From: Cereibacter ovatus
GTDB lineage: Bacteria > Pseudomonadota > Alphaproteobacteria > Rhodobacterales > Rhodobacteraceae
Direction of reading: 5' to 3'
Assembly: GCF_900207575.1 (NCBI RefSeq)
Contig: NZ_OAOQ01000001.1
Span: forward strand, 124,001-188,000
Length of the DNA: 64,000 nt
The position numbers and the translations under genes were made by a program. Below, piece after piece: positions 26,774-36,963 of the stretch (position 1 is its first letter; each line of letters begins with the position of its first letter). The notes under the pieces are model-generated. The model had not been told where the DNA came from and ran no database searches. It saw nothing but the letters and a program-made list of their open reading frames with translations.

Positions 26774-27646
26774 ATGCGCATCGTCTACCATCTTGGCCTG
26801 CATTGCACGGATGAGGAGCGCCTGCTGCGCTGCTTGCAGCAGAATGTCGACATGCTGGCCGATGCCGGGATCGCGGTGCCGGCACCGGCGCTGTATCGGA
26901 CGCTTCTGCGCGACACGGCGGTGACGCTGAAAGGGGCCAAGACCTCGCCCGAGGCACAGTCGATGGTGATCGCCCAGATCCTTGAAGGCGAACCGGCCGA
27001 AAGGGTGATCCTGTCGTGGGACAATTTTCTGGCCTATCCGCAATGGGTGTTGCGCGGCGCACTGTATCCTGCCGCGGGCGAGCGGTTGCGCGCGCTGGCC
27101 GACATCTTTCCCGACCATACCGCCGAGGCGCATCTGGCGATCCGCAATCCCGTGACCTACCTTCCGGCGCTGCTGCAAAAGCAGCGTGGCCGCAGCTCTG
27201 CCGAGTTCATGGAAGGCAGCGATCCTGCGGCGCTGCGCTGGTCCGACACGATCCGCGCCATGCGCGAGGCCGCGCCCGATGTGGCGCTGACGGTCTGGTG
27301 CGACGAGGATACGCCGCTGATCTGGCCCGAGGTGCTGGCCGCGGTCTCGGGCCATCCGCAGGCCGACGAGTTCGAGGGCGCCGACGAGCTTCTGGCCCAG
27401 ATCATGTCGCCCACCGGGACCAAGCGGATGCAGGCGTTTCTTGCCGAACATCCCGCCGACGGGCCGGCGCGGCGCCGGCGGGTGGTCTCGGCTTTCCTTG
27501 AAAAGTTCGGCCTGCCCGAGCGTCTGGAGTTCGAGTTCGAGATGCCGGGCTGGACCCCGGATCTGATCGACGCCATGACACGGGCCTATGACGAGGATGT
27601 GGCCCGCATCCGTGCCATGCCGGGCGTAACGTTTCTTGCATCCTGA
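26774..27646 (+). CDS. Hypothetical protein, 290 residues
   Basis: The protein begins MRIVYHLGLHCTDEERLLRC and is soluble, without a signal or membrane segments. The start at 26774 was selected because similarity to any sensible protein fold begins there; the open frame extends upstream only as out-of-context sequence. The opening beta-strand with HLGLHCTDEERLL and the following helix recall the nucleotide-binding start of sulfotransferase-like proteins, but a true P-loop (GxxxxGKT/S) is missing. It is divergent from the iron-type permease with 85 bases between the starts. No function is claimed. Confidence 0.75.
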   Translation: MRIVYHLGLHCTDEERLLRCLQQNVDMLADAGIAVPAPALYRTLLRDTAVTLKGAKTSPEAQSMVIAQILEGEPAERVILSWDNFLAYPQWVLRGALYPAAGERLRALADIFPDHTAEAHLAIRNPVTYLPALLQKQRGRSSAEFMEGSDPAALRWSDTIRAMREAAPDVALTVWCDEDTPLIWPEVLAAVSGHPQADEFEGADELLAQIMSPTGTKRMQAFLAEHPADGPARRRRVVSAFLEKFGLPERLEFEFEMPGWTPDLIDAMTRAYDEDVARIRAMPGVTFLAS

Positions 27647-27785
27647 GGGTCTGCCTGTCCCTTCACCACGGCGCCATAGTCCCCCGGCCTGTGCCAAGTG
27701 ACGTAGCGTCCCGTGCGCTTTACAGCCGCGCAGCCGCTGACATACCCTCGCCCTCCGGGAGAGCCGGGCCAAGGTGGGAGGATAT

Positions 27786-28928
27786 ATGGATTTCGCGCTG
27801 AGCGAGGAGCAGCAGGCCATTTTCGACATGGCGCACGCGTTCGGGCAGGCCGAGATCGCGCCCCATGCCCGGGCGTGGGAAGATGCGGGAACGATCCCTC
27901 CCGCGCTTTGGCCGAAGGTGGCCGAACTGGGACTGGGCGGGGTCTATGTCTCGGAACAGTATGGCGGATCTGGCCTTGGCCGGCTGGATGCCACACTGGT
28001 GTTCGAGGCGCTGGCGATGGCCTGCCCGTCGGTCGCGGCCTTCCTGTCGATCCATAACATGTGCGCGGGCATGATCGACCGCTTCGGCTCGGATCAGGTG
28101 AAGGCGCGCTGGCTGCCGGGGATCTGCGCGCTGACAACGGTGGTCTCTTACTGCCTGACCGAACCGGGCGCGGGGTCGGATGCGGCCGCGTTGCGCACAC
28201 GGGCGGCAAAGGGGCCGGACGGCTGGCGGCTGACGGGCACCAAGGCCTTCATTTCGGGCGGCGGCTATTCGGACGCCTATCTGGTGATGTGCCGCACGGG
28301 GGGCGAGGGGCCGAAGGGGATCTCGACGCTGATCGTGCCCTCGGATGCGCCGGGCCTGAGCTTTGGCGGGCTTGAGGACAAGATGGGCTGGCGGGCGCAG
28401 GAAACCCGGCAGGTCCAGTTCGACGACTGCCTTGTGCCGGATGCCAATCTGGTGGGCGATGAGGGGCGCGGGTTTGCCTATGCCATGGCGGGGCTGGATG
28501 GCGGGCGGCTGAACATCGCCGCCACCGCGCTGGGCGGCGCGCAGGCGGCCTTTGACGCAACGCTGGCCTATATGGCCGAGCGCCGCGCCTTCGGACGCCG
28601 GCTGGATGAGTTTCAGGCGCTTCAGTTCCGGCTGGCCGAGATCGAGGTTCGGCTTCAGGCCGCGCGAATCTTCCTGCGGCAGGCGGCATGGAAGCTGGAT
28701 CGGCATGACCCCGACGCCACCAAGTTCTGCGCCATGGCAAAGATGCATGTGACTGACGCGGCCTTCGATGCGGCCAACCAGTGCCTGCAACTGCATGGCG
28801 GCTATGGCTATCTGGCCGATTACGGGATCGAGAAGATCGTGCGCGACCTTCGGGTGCATCAGATCCTTGAAGGCACGAACGAGATCATGCGCGTGATCGT
28901 TGCCCGCTCGCTGGGGGCGGGCGCATGA
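27786..28928 (+). CDS. Acyl-CoA dehydrogenase, probably isobutyryl-CoA dehydrogenase
   Basis: This 380-residue flavoprotein oxidises an acyl-CoA to the enoyl-CoA. It contains the acyl-CoA dehydrogenase signatures YCLTEPGAGSDAAALRTRA and the C-terminal QLHGGYGYLADYGIEK. The catalytic base is probably E362 in HQILEGTNEI. The start has GGGAGG upstream. It is the first gene of a three-gene operon with a 3-hydroxyisobutyryl-CoA hydrolase and 3-hydroxyisobutyrate dehydrogenase. This places it in valine degradation as the isobutyryl-CoA (methacrylyl-CoA-forming) enzyme. Confidence 0.92.
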   Translation: MDFALSEEQQAIFDMAHAFGQAEIAPHARAWEDAGTIPPALWPKVAELGLGGVYVSEQYGGSGLGRLDATLVFEALAMACPSVAAFLSIHNMCAGMIDRFGSDQVKARWLPGICALTTVVSYCLTEPGAGSDAAALRTRAAKGPDGWRLTGTKAFISGGGYSDAYLVMCRTGGEGPKGISTLIVPSDAPGLSFGGLEDKMGWRAQETRQVQFDDCLVPDANLVGDEGRGFAYAMAGLDGGRLNIAATALGGAQAAFDATLAYMAERRAFGRRLDEFQALQFRLAEIEVRLQAARIFLRQAAWKLDRHDPDATKFCAMAKMHVTDAAFDAANQCLQLHGGYGYLADYGIEKIVRDLRVHQILEGTNEIMRVIVARSLGAGA

Positions 28929-29959
28929 GCGATGTCCTGATCCGCAAGGTGGGCCGGGCCGGGCGCATCACGCTGAACCGGCCCGAGGCGCTGAATGCGC
29001 TGACCTATGCCATGTGCCTGAAGATCGACGCGGCGCTGAAGGCATGGGCGGGCGATCCCGCGGTGGATCTGGTGGTGATGGATGCGACCGGACCGCGCGC
29101 CTTCTGTGCCGGTGGCGACATCGCCGAGCTTTACGCCCGCGGCACGGCCGGCGATGTGGCCTTTGGTCAGCGGTTCTGGCGCGACGAATACCGGATGAAC
29201 GCGCGGATTGCGGACTATCCCAAGCCGGTGGTCAGCCTGATGCAGGGTTTCACCATGGGCGGCGGCGTCGGGCTGGGCTGCCATGCGCGCCACCGGATCG
29301 TGGGCGAAAGCAGCAGGATCGCCATGCCGGAATGCGCCATCGGGCTTGTGCCGGATGTGGGGGGCACGCATCTTCTGGCGCGGGCGCCCGGACGGGTCGG
29401 GGTCTGGCTGGGCCTGACCGGCAGCCGGATGGGGCCGGGCGACGCGATCTTCGCAGGCTTTGCCGACCATTTCGTGCCCGAGGCCGACTGGCCTGCACTG
29501 ATCGCCAATCTGGAGGGCGGTCGGCTGGCGATCACCGACCATGCGGCGCCAGTCTCGGCGCTGCCCGCGCAGCAGGCTGTGATCGACCGGCTGTTCGCGC
29601 CCGGCACGCTGGCCGAGGTCGTGGCGCGGCTTGTGGCGGACGGGTCCGATGTCGCGGCCGCGGCGTTGAAGGCCATGCGTGCGGGCTCGCCGCTGGCGAT
29701 GGCTGCAACGCTTGAGATCCTGCGCCGGCTGGGGCCCGCCCCCTCGATTCGGCAGGCACTGGAGACGGAATATCTTTTCACCTTCCGCGCGCAGGACCGG
29801 GCCGATTTTCTGGAAGGCATCCGTGCGGCGATCATCGACAAGGATCGCACCCCGCATTGGCGGCACGCCGATATCGGCGCCGTCACCCCGGCCGAGGTGG
29901 CGGCGCTTCTTGCGCCGCTGGAAGCGGACGCCCTGACATTCGAGGAGGAGAAAGTATGA
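28925..29959 (+). CDS. 3-hydroxyisobutyryl-CoA hydrolase (enoyl-CoA hydratase family)
   Basis: This 344-residue protein has a crotonase fold with ITLNRPEALNALTYAMC at the start and the oxyanion-hole region FCAGGDIAELY. MGGGVGLGCHARHRI and PECAIGLVPDVGGTHLLAR mark the hydrolase branch rather than a hydratase. It would release 3-hydroxyisobutyrate from its CoA ester in valine breakdown. It overlaps both neighbours by 4 bases (ATGA), so the operon is tightly coupled. Confidence 0.93.
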   Translation: MSDVLIRKVGRAGRITLNRPEALNALTYAMCLKIDAALKAWAGDPAVDLVVMDATGPRAFCAGGDIAELYARGTAGDVAFGQRFWRDEYRMNARIADYPKPVVSLMQGFTMGGGVGLGCHARHRIVGESSRIAMPECAIGLVPDVGGTHLLARAPGRVGVWLGLTGSRMGPGDAIFAGFADHFVPEADWPALIANLEGGRLAITDHAAPVSALPAQQAVIDRLFAPGTLAEVVARLVADGSDVAAAALKAMRAGSPLAMAATLEILRRLGPAPSIRQALETEYLFTFRAQDRADFLEGIRAAIIDKDRTPHWRHADIGAVTPAEVAALLAPLEADALTFEEEKV

Positions 29960-30828
29960 AAATCGGTTTCATCGGTCTGGGCAACATGGGTGGGCCGATG
30001 GCGGCCAATCTGGCCAAGGCAGGCCATGCGGTCACGGGGTTCGATCTGACAGCGCCCATGCCCGAGGGCGTGACACCGGCCACCTCGGCCGCCGAGGCGG
30101 CCCGCGGGGGAGATGTCGTCATCACCATGCTGCCGAACGGCCAGATCCTGCGTGCGGTTGCGGCCGAGGTGATCCCGGCGATGACGCCGGATGCGGTGCT
30201 GTGCGACTGCTCGACCGTGGATGTCGAAAGCGCGCGGGCGGTGGCGGCCCTTGCTGCGCAGGCCGGGCTTGGGGCGCTGGATGCGCCGGTCTCGGGTGGG
30301 GTGGGGGGCGCGGCCGCGGGCACGCTGACCTTCATGGCCGGCGGCAGCGACGAGGCTTTCGCCAAGGTGCAGCCGCTGTTCGCGGTGATGGGCCAGAAGG
30401 CCGTGCATTGCGGCACGGCCGGTGCCGGGCAGGCGGCCAAGATCTGCAACAACATGATCCTTGGCGTCACCATGGTCGCCACCTGCGAGGCCTTTGCGCT
30501 GGCCGACAAGCTGGGGCTGGACCGGCAGAAGATGTTCGACGTGGTCTCGACCTCGTCGGGGTATAGCTGGACGATGAACGCCTATTGCCCGGCGCCGGGC
30601 GTGGGGCCGAAAAGCCCCGCCGACAACGACTATCGTCCGGGCTTTGCCGCGGAGCTGATGCTGAAGGATCTGCGCCTGTCGCAGCAGGCCGCCGAAGCCG
30701 CCGATGCCGATACGCCGATGGGGCGGCTTGCGGCCGAACTGTATGAAACCTTCGTCGAGGATGAGGACGGCCGCGGCCGCGACTTTTCGGCCATGCTGCC
30801 GCGGTTTGAAAAACGCAACCGGGCTTAG
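29956..30828 (+). CDS. mmsB: 3-hydroxyisobutyrate dehydrogenase
   Basis: This 290-residue beta-hydroxyacid dehydrogenase oxidises 3-hydroxyisobutyrate to methylmalonate semialdehyde with NAD+. The N-terminal signature FIGLGNMGGPMAANLAKAG and the substrate loop DAPVSGGVGGAAAGTL are present, and the catalytic lysine is K162 in GQAAKICNNM. The start at 29956 overlaps the previous stop (ATGA) and has GAGGAGAAAGT upstream. It completes the valine operon; the semialdehyde dehydrogenase mmsA is not in the window. Confidence 0.95.
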   Translation: MKIGFIGLGNMGGPMAANLAKAGHAVTGFDLTAPMPEGVTPATSAAEAARGGDVVITMLPNGQILRAVAAEVIPAMTPDAVLCDCSTVDVESARAVAALAAQAGLGALDAPVSGGVGGAAAGTLTFMAGGSDEAFAKVQPLFAVMGQKAVHCGTAGAGQAAKICNNMILGVTMVATCEAFALADKLGLDRQKMFDVVSTSSGYSWTMNAYCPAPGVGPKSPADNDYRPGFAAELMLKDLRLSQQAAEAADADTPMGRLAAELYETFVEDEDGRGRDFSAMLPRFEKRNRA

Positions 30829-31048
30829 GGGTGACCTGCCGGGCCGGTGCCTGTCACCGGCCCCCACCAGCCTGTTCTGGCCCGGCCGGGCTGGTGTCTG
30901 CCAGCGGCCAGCTCGTGTTCCGGCAACGTCGGGCGGTCGCTGCAATCCGTCTCCCGCCGATGGCAAAAATATGTAATCCTGACGGGGCGCCATGCGGGGA
31001 ACCTTGGCGCCGCCGTCGCATTGACAGGTGACAGAGGCAGGGTATGAC

Positions 31049-31726
31049 ATGATCTTCGTACTGGCTCCTTCCACCATCCTGAACCGCTGGACGCTCAAGG
31101 CGCCGCGACTTCCGAAACTGATGCTGGCCGAGGCCGGGCGGCCTTGGCCCCGGCGGCTTGTGCTGTCCAGCGCCTTCTGGCGGATGACGGCCGAGTCGCC
31201 CATTCTGCGCAACGCGGCCGTGGTGGCGCCGATCCCGGTCGCGATCATGGGGGCGCCCGATCTGGTGACCGCATCGCTGGCGCTGTCACCGATCCTGTTG
31301 TTTCTGATGCTTTTTGCCGAAGGCAACGTGGTTCCTGTCCGGGCCCGCGCCGGAGAGGCGGACAATGCCGACCGCGTGTTGGATCTGCTGCGGCTGCGCG
31401 GGCGTCTGGCCTTGACCCGGATCGCGGCGGGGCGGGGGATCCTTCAGGGGCGGCTGACACTGGTGGTCGAACAGTCGACGCTTGCCCGGCTGCCGCCGAT
31501 CACGCTGGTTTCGGTGAAAAGTGCCGCCGACAACAACGTGATTGACCTGACCCGCGACGAACAGAAGGTGCTGCGCGACGGCCTGTTCGGCGAAGGGCTG
31601 GATGAGGGCGCGTTGAAGCGGGTGAACCTGCTTCAGAAAACCCCGGTGCGCGAAATCACGTTGGATGTGGCCAGTATCTCGGCCCATGCGCGTCTGGCCG
31701 GAATGGCGCGCGGAACGGCCAATTAA
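31049..31726 (+). CDS. Hypothetical membrane-associated protein, 225 residues
   Basis: The protein begins MIFVLAPSTILNRWTLKAPR. It has one central hydrophobic stretch (about residues 45-90, including VVAPIPVAIMG and LVTASLALSPILLFLMLF) that could form two membrane helices. A soluble domain of about 130 residues follows, with KSAADNNVIDLTRDEQKVL. A start at 31028 (GTG) is also possible; the ATG at 31049 has AGGCAGGG about 8 bases upstream. A near-palindromic GC-rich stretch without T-runs at about 30836-30900 separates it from mmsB. No family is recognised. Transcription ends at the strong hairpin just after it. Confidence 0.7.
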   Translation: MIFVLAPSTILNRWTLKAPRLPKLMLAEAGRPWPRRLVLSSAFWRMTAESPILRNAAVVAPIPVAIMGAPDLVTASLALSPILLFLMLFAEGNVVPVRARAGEADNADRVLDLLRLRGRLALTRIAAGRGILQGRLTLVVEQSTLARLPPITLVSVKSAADNNVIDLTRDEQKVLRDGLFGEGLDEGALKRVNLLQKTPVREITLDVASISAHARLAGMARGTAN

Positions 31727-31744
31727 GGCGCATCCCCTGCCATG

Positions 31745-31780
31745 AAAAAACCGCCCGGAGATTGGTCCGGGCGGTTTTTT
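31745..31780. terminator. Strong bidirectional terminator
   Basis: A perfect 15-base inverted repeat (AAAAAACCGCCCGGA and its complement) surrounds a 6-base loop, and each strand ends in six T. It serves the hypothetical gene on the plus strand (stop 31726) and the VWA gene on the minus strand (stop 31789). Confidence 0.95.
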
Positions 31781-31788
31781 CATGCCGT

Positions 31789-33096
31789 TCAGTGGGCAAG
31801 GCTGATGACCCTGCCAAACGGCGGCGCCGAGGCGCTGTCTTGCGGGATCGCCCAGATCACCGGCACCTTCGGCGCCGGGCCGCAGGGGCCGTCAAGGTCG
31901 GTCAGCATCACGATCACCGAAGGGTCAAGCTCCATCGCTTGGGCGATCACCGGGCCGAAGTCGGTGCCACCGCCACGGGCAAAGCCGATCCGCTGGATTT
32001 CGGATTCCCAGGCCATGCCCTGCATTTTCGTGTGGCCGGTCACCACGGTGTCAAAGGCCAGCACATGCACCTCGGCGCCGGTGCGGCGGCCGATGCCTGC
32101 GACCTGTGCCGCAAACAGCGCCAGCCGCGCATCGTCGATCGAGGTCGAGGTATCTACGGCAATCGCCACCCGGGCGCGGCTGCGGTCGGGGCGGCGGGCG
32201 GGTTGAAACGCCGGCTGATAGCGCCGCTCGTGTCTGGCCGCACTGTCGGCGGCCAGCCAGCGTTTGGCCGGGATGCCCCAGTCGGGCCGCGGCACCTGCG
32301 CCACCGCCTTCGAGATCATCCGGCGCAGCATGTGTTCCCAGCGTGGCAGCCCGACCTGCGGCAGATCCAGCAGCTTGTGCGACAGCGTGCCGATCCCGCG
32401 CCCGGCCGAGCGTCCAGCCTCCATCGCGCGGGTGATGCGTTCCTGCCAGTCGGCGTCAGGCGTTTCGGCCTCGTCGCCATCGACGGGGCCGGGGGCGGGT
32501 TCCAGATCGGCGCCGAAGCCCTTCTGCCGGGCAAAGTCGCGCGCCGCGGTGGCGGGATCGGGGCGGGCGTTGCGGTTGTCGCCCTTGCCATGGCCTTTGC
32601 CATGCGATTCGCCGGTGCCCTTGCCGGACCGGGCCGCATCGGTCATCAGACGGATATAGAGACCCTCGGCGTCCCAATGGCTTGTCCGGGTTTCTTCGGG
32701 CAGCGCCGCCTTCAGCAGTTCGGGCAGCAGGACGGCAGGCCGCGGGATGCAGTGGTCCGCCTCGACCAGCGTCTGGTTCAGGATCGCATCGCAGGCGATG
32801 TTGAACAGTTCGTCGTCATAGCGGTCGCCAAAGCGGCCATGCATCGCCTGTGCCCGCGCGGCATGGCGCAGCGCCAGATGCAGCACCTGATGCGCGGCAA
32901 GGCCGGCCTGTTCATGCGGGGCCAGCGATTCGAAGCGGGGGCCGTAGAAGATCGACCGGCCGTCGGTCCAAGCGGTGGCATCCTTGTCGTCGCTGTCGCG
33001 ATGCGCGCACCACAGCGCCAGCGCCCCCAGCGCCGGATCGTCTTCGGACAGGCGGCGCAGCGCGGCGCCGGCCCGGCGCGAGTGCCGGCTTTTCAT
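31789..33096 (-). CDS. VWA-like protein with degenerate metallopeptidase domain (DUF2201-like)
   Basis: This 435-residue soluble protein has an N-terminal putative metallopeptidase domain with AAHQVLHLALRH at 68-79. The usual HExxH reads HQVLH (H69, Q70, H73), so the catalytic glutamate appears replaced by glutamine. A low-complexity Gly/His/Lys linker lies at about 155-185. The C-terminal VWA-like domain carries a MIDAS motif DTSTS (315-319). It overlaps the upstream MoxR-like ATPase by 4 bases. Such AAA/VWA pairs usually act as chaperones that assemble or remodel protein complexes; the client here is unknown. Confidence 0.85.
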   Translation of the reverse strand: MKSRHSRRAGAALRRLSEDDPALGALALWCAHRDSDDKDATAWTDGRSIFYGPRFESLAPHEQAGLAAHQVLHLALRHAARAQAMHGRFGDRYDDELFNIACDAILNQTLVEADHCIPRPAVLLPELLKAALPEETRTSHWDAEGLYIRLMTDAARSGKGTGESHGKGHGKGDNRNARPDPATAARDFARQKGFGADLEPAPGPVDGDEAETPDADWQERITRAMEAGRSAGRGIGTLSHKLLDLPQVGLPRWEHMLRRMISKAVAQVPRPDWGIPAKRWLAADSAARHERRYQPAFQPARRPDRSRARVAIAVDTSTSIDDARLALFAAQVAGIGRRTGAEVHVLAFDTVVTGHTKMQGMAWESEIQRIGFARGGGTDFGPVIAQAMELDPSVIVMLTDLDGPCGPAPKVPVIWAIPQDSASAPPFGRVISLAH

Positions 33097-34211
33097 TCCA
33101 GCCCCATCGCCTTGCGTTCCCTGGCATAGGCGGCATAGGCGGGATGGCTGATGAAGTCCTGTGCAAGGCCCTGTTCCAGCCCGCGCCGGATCGCCATTTC
33201 AAACCCATGGGTGCAAAGCTCGGCCAGCGGCATCTTTTCATAGGCGCAGTCGGTGCGGTGACGATCAAGCGTGCGGATACCTGCCATCACATCGATCACC
33301 GGCACTGCCGTCTGCGGCCCCAGCGCACCCACCAGCCCATAGATCAGCGCATGAAGCCCATGCATCGAATCGGGATACAGGTTGATCCGTTCATGCGGGG
33401 CGGCGGTCAGCAGGCGCTCGACCGAGACCGAGGTCTCGATATCGTCGGCCACCAGCATGAACTCGGCCGAGATCGCCTCGCCCACGGTGCCCGCGACCAT
33501 CACCCGTCGCAAGGCGCGGTCGGGGACGGCCCGCATGATCCGGCTGACCCGTTCCCAGCTTCGCGGTGTGGTCGCGATCATCAGGCCGCGGTCCAGTGCC
33601 TCGGATGTGGTTTCCAGCAGGTCGGGGCGCATCCGGATGAAGGCCAGAACCGCCGGATGAATCCCGGCCGGAATCGCATAGTTTTCCAGCCAGTCCGATG
33701 CGGTCGCGCGGACGTGCAGGTGGATCAGGCGGTCGGACAGCGCGCTGCCCATCTCATAGGCCACGGCGCCGTCCTCGATCATGTTGCCGGCGGCGACAAG
33801 GAACACGGTGTCGGGCAGATGGTGGGGGCCGACGCGGCGTTCCAGCAGCAGGCCATAGACGGCCGGGTGCAGATGCGGCGGGGCGGCGGTCAGCTCGTCC
33901 AGAAACAGCAGCGAGGGGTGCGCGGGATCGTCGGGCAGATCCTCGGGGCGATACCACAGCGTCTTCTTCGTCTCGTGGTCGTAATAGGGCAGGCCACGCA
34001 GATCCTGACTTTCGATGGTGGTCAGCCGCAGATCGTAAAGCCGGGCATCCTGTTCGGCGGCAAGCTGGCGGACGATTTCGGTCTTGCCGACGCCGGGCCG
34101 GCCATGCAGCATCCACGATGCCGTCAGTGCGCCTGCGCGCTGCGCCGCCCATCCCGCGCGCAGAACCCGCATCGCATGCCCGGCAGAAACGTCCATGGTA
34201 TTGACGGTCAT
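33093..34211 (-). CDS. MoxR-like AAA+ ATPase
   Basis: This 372-residue ATPase has Walker A GRPGVGKT (37-44) and Walker B LLFLDEL (101-107), followed by a sensor-1 asparagine in FLVAAGNMIED and an arginine-finger-like SDRLIHLHV. The start at 34211 has AAAGGAACAGGA upstream and is preferred over an in-frame ATG at 34226. It precedes the VWA gene with an ATGA overlap, the usual arrangement for MoxR/VWA chaperone systems. No cofactor or dehydrogenase genes that could be its client lie nearby. Confidence 0.88.
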   Translation of the reverse strand: MTVNTMDVSAGHAMRVLRAGWAAQRAGALTASWMLHGRPGVGKTEIVRQLAAEQDARLYDLRLTTIESQDLRGLPYYDHETKKTLWYRPEDLPDDPAHPSLLFLDELTAAPPHLHPAVYGLLLERRVGPHHLPDTVFLVAAGNMIEDGAVAYEMGSALSDRLIHLHVRATASDWLENYAIPAGIHPAVLAFIRMRPDLLETTSEALDRGLMIATTPRSWERVSRIMRAVPDRALRRVMVAGTVGEAISAEFMLVADDIETSVSVERLLTAAPHERINLYPDSMHGLHALIYGLVGALGPQTAVPVIDVMAGIRTLDRHRTDCAYEKMPLAELCTHGFEMAIRRGLEQGLAQDFISHPAYAAYARERKAMGLE

Positions 34212-34843
34212 TCCTGTTCCTTTCACCTAGACACACCAGACCCGCATCGGACCGTTCGATCCGGCCTGTGGGGGGCTTTGGCCGGGGAGGCGAACGGGCC
34301 CCCAGTCATGCAGATCGTCAAGATCATGATAGGGTCCGAAGTTTCCAAGTCATGCGCGCTTTTGCCGCATTGACAAGTAAATTGTTTGAGGATGGCCGGT
34401 TGTGCGAAATTTGGCGGGATCAAAGGCCCTTCCGCGCGCCCAGATGCTGGCGCAGCATCCCCTTGGCAGGGCGCGGTGTCGCGCTGACCTGAAGATCAGC
34501 TAGGCCGATCAGGGGGTATTTCAATTGGTTCAGGTGCCGGCGTGCAGCGGCGTTCCCCTTTGGCGGTTCCTGTCGGGCGCGGCCTTCATTGCGCGTCTTG
34601 CGGTCTCGGTGACCTGGCTGGGCGGGCAGCCCGAGGTGGCGGCCGGCGCGACCGTTGTGATCCGCTTTCCGCCGGTGGATCCGGTCTGACGCCGCCGCGA
34701 TCCCGGCCTTTGTGCGGGCCTTGCCTCGACCCTTCCATGATCGCCCGACGGGCGCTGCGCAATCCGGTCCAGTCGACGAAAGCCTGTCTGAACCGTGGCA
34801 GGATCGGTGCCGCGCTGACGTCGCGTGATCCCGTCATCCATGC
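34212..34843. other. Intergenic stretch upstream of the AAA gene
   Basis: About 630 bases separate the AAA gene start from the glnA terminator. The part next to 34211 must hold the AAA/VWA promoter, but no clear -35/-10 pair was found. A plus-strand frame from TTG 34525 to TGA 34689 (54 codons, WRFLSGAAFIARLAVSVTWL in its middle) could encode a single-helix peptide; the start codon is poor and there is no ribosome site, so it is not called. The rest shows nothing recognisable. Confidence 0.5.
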
Positions 34844-34869
34844 GAAAGGGCGCCCGAAGGCGCCCTTTC
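34844..34869 (-). terminator. Terminator of glnA
   Basis: An 11-bp perfect stem (GAAAGGGCGCC/GGCGCCCTTTC) with a four-base loop begins about 20 bases after the glnA stop on the minus strand. The stem ends in CCCTTTC, giving a short T-run inside the stem. Confidence 0.8.
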
Positions 34870-34888
34870 CTGTCCCTCACCGCCTTGA

Positions 34889-36298
34889 TCAGCAGCTGTA
34901 GTACATCTGGTATTCGACCGGGTGGGGCGTGTGCTCGTAGGCGTAGACCTCTTCCCACTTCAGCGCGATGTAGCCATCAAGCTGGTCGCGGGTGAACACG
35001 TCGCCCGCCAGCAGGAAGTCGTGATCCTTTTCAAGCTCTTCCAGCGCCTCGCGCAGCGAGCCACAGACGGTCGGGATCGCGGCCAGTTCTTCCGGCGGCA
35101 GGTCGTAAAGATCCTTGTCCGAAGCCGGGCCCGGGTCGATCTTGTTCTTGATGCCGTCAAGGCCGGCCATCAGCAGCGCCGCGAAAGCGAGATAGGGGTT
35201 CGCCGAGGGATCGGGGAAACGGGCTTCGACGCGCTTGGCTTTCGGCGATTCGGTCCACGGAATACGGACGCAGCCACTGCGGTTGCGGGCCGAATAGGCG
35301 CGCAGAACCGGAGCCTCGAAGCCCGGGATCAGGCGCTTGTAGCTGTTGGTCGCCGGGTTCGTCAGCGCGTTCAGCGCCTTGGCGTGCTTCAGGATGCCGC
35401 CGATGAACCACAGGGCTTCCTGCGACAGGTCGGCATATTTGTCGCCGGCAAAGAGCGGCTTGCCGTCTTTCCAGATCGACATGTTGACGTGCATGCCGCT
35501 GCCGTTGTCGCCCTTCATGGGCTTCGGCATGAAGGTCACGGTCTTGCCATAGGCGGCCGCGACGTTGTGGATGACATACTTGTATTTCAGGATGTTGTCG
35601 GCCTGCTCGGTCAGGCCGCCGAAGATCAGGCCCAGTTCGTGCTGGCAGGTCGCCACTTCGTGGTGGTGCTTGTCGACCTTCATGCCCATGCGCTTCATGG
35701 TCGAGAGCATCTCGCCGCGCAGATCCTGGGCTTCGTCGATCGGGTTCACCGGGAAGTAGCCGCCCTTGTGGCCGGCGCGGTGGGCAAGGTTGCCCATCTC
35801 GTATTCCGAGTCGGTGTTCCAGGCCGCCGCATCGGCGTCGATCTGGTAGGCCACCTTCGCCGGCGTCACCGAATAGCGCACGTCGTCGAAGATGAAGAAT
35901 TCGGCTTCCGGCCCGAAATAGGCGGTGTCACCGATGCCCGATGCCTTCAGATAGGCTTCGGCCTTCAGCGCGGTGCCGCGCGGGTCGCGCGAGTAGGGCT
36001 CGCCCGTGTCGGGTTCGACGACGTTGCAATGCACGCACATCGTCTTTTCGGCATAGAACGGGTCGATATAGACCGAGCCTGCGTCCGGGATCAGCTTCAT
36101 GTCCGACTGGTCGATCGACTTCCAGCCCGCGATGGACGAGCCGTCGAACATGAAGCCTTCCTCGAAGAAGTCCTCGTCGACGAGATCGGCCACCAGCGTC
36201 ACATGCTGAAGTTTGCCGCGCGGGTCGGTAAAGCGGATGTCGACATATTCGACCTCCTCGTCTTTCATCAGTTTGAGAGCATCAGCTACTTTGCTCAT
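34889..36298 (-). CDS. glnA: Glutamine synthetase type I
   Basis: This 469-residue dodecameric enzyme makes glutamine from glutamate, ammonia and ATP. It begins [20 protein letters not shown] and shows the GSI signatures [10 protein letters not shown] (51-60) and the ATP-binding [14 protein letters not shown] (259-272). The adenylylation tyrosine is Y398 in [10 protein letters not shown], so the enzyme should be controlled by covalent adenylylation. AAGGGA precedes the ATG. It follows glnB by 76 bases in the same direction, the standard alphaproteobacterial glnBA operon. Confidence 0.97.
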   Translation of the reverse strand: MSKVADALKLMKDEEVEYVDIRFTDPRGKLQHVTLVADLVDEDFFEEGFMFDGSSIAGWKSIDQSDMKLIPDAGSVYIDPFYAEKTMCVHCNVVEPDTGEPYSRDPRGTALKAEAYLKASGIGDTAYFGPEAEFFIFDDVRYSVTPAKVAYQIDADAAAWNTDSEYEMGNLAHRAGHKGGYFPVNPIDEAQDLRGEMLSTMKRMGMKVDKHHHEVATCQHELGLIFGGLTEQADNILKYKYVIHNVAAAYGKTVTFMPKPMKGDNGSGMHVNMSIWKDGKPLFAGDKYADLSQEALWFIGGILKHAKALNALTNPATNSYKRLIPGFEAPVLRAYSARNRSGCVRIPWTESPKAKRVEARFPDPSANPYLAFAALLMAGLDGIKNKIDPGPASDKDLYDLPPEELAAIPTVCGSLREALEELEKDHDFLLAGDVFTRDQLDGYIALKWEEVYAYEHTPHPVEYQMYYSC

Positions 36299-36374
36299 AG
36301 TTTTCCCTTTGCTGAAGGATCGCTGTCGGATGGGGTCGGTTCTGCCCGTCCGGCCCCGGTCTTGATTTCGGGGG

Positions 36375-36946
<572 letters not shown>

Positions 36947-36963
36947 GGACGGGCGGCGGCACC

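Noticed and set aside
34525-34689. A 54-codon single-helix protein
   Set aside because: It needs a TTG start and has no ribosome site; the frame could be chance.
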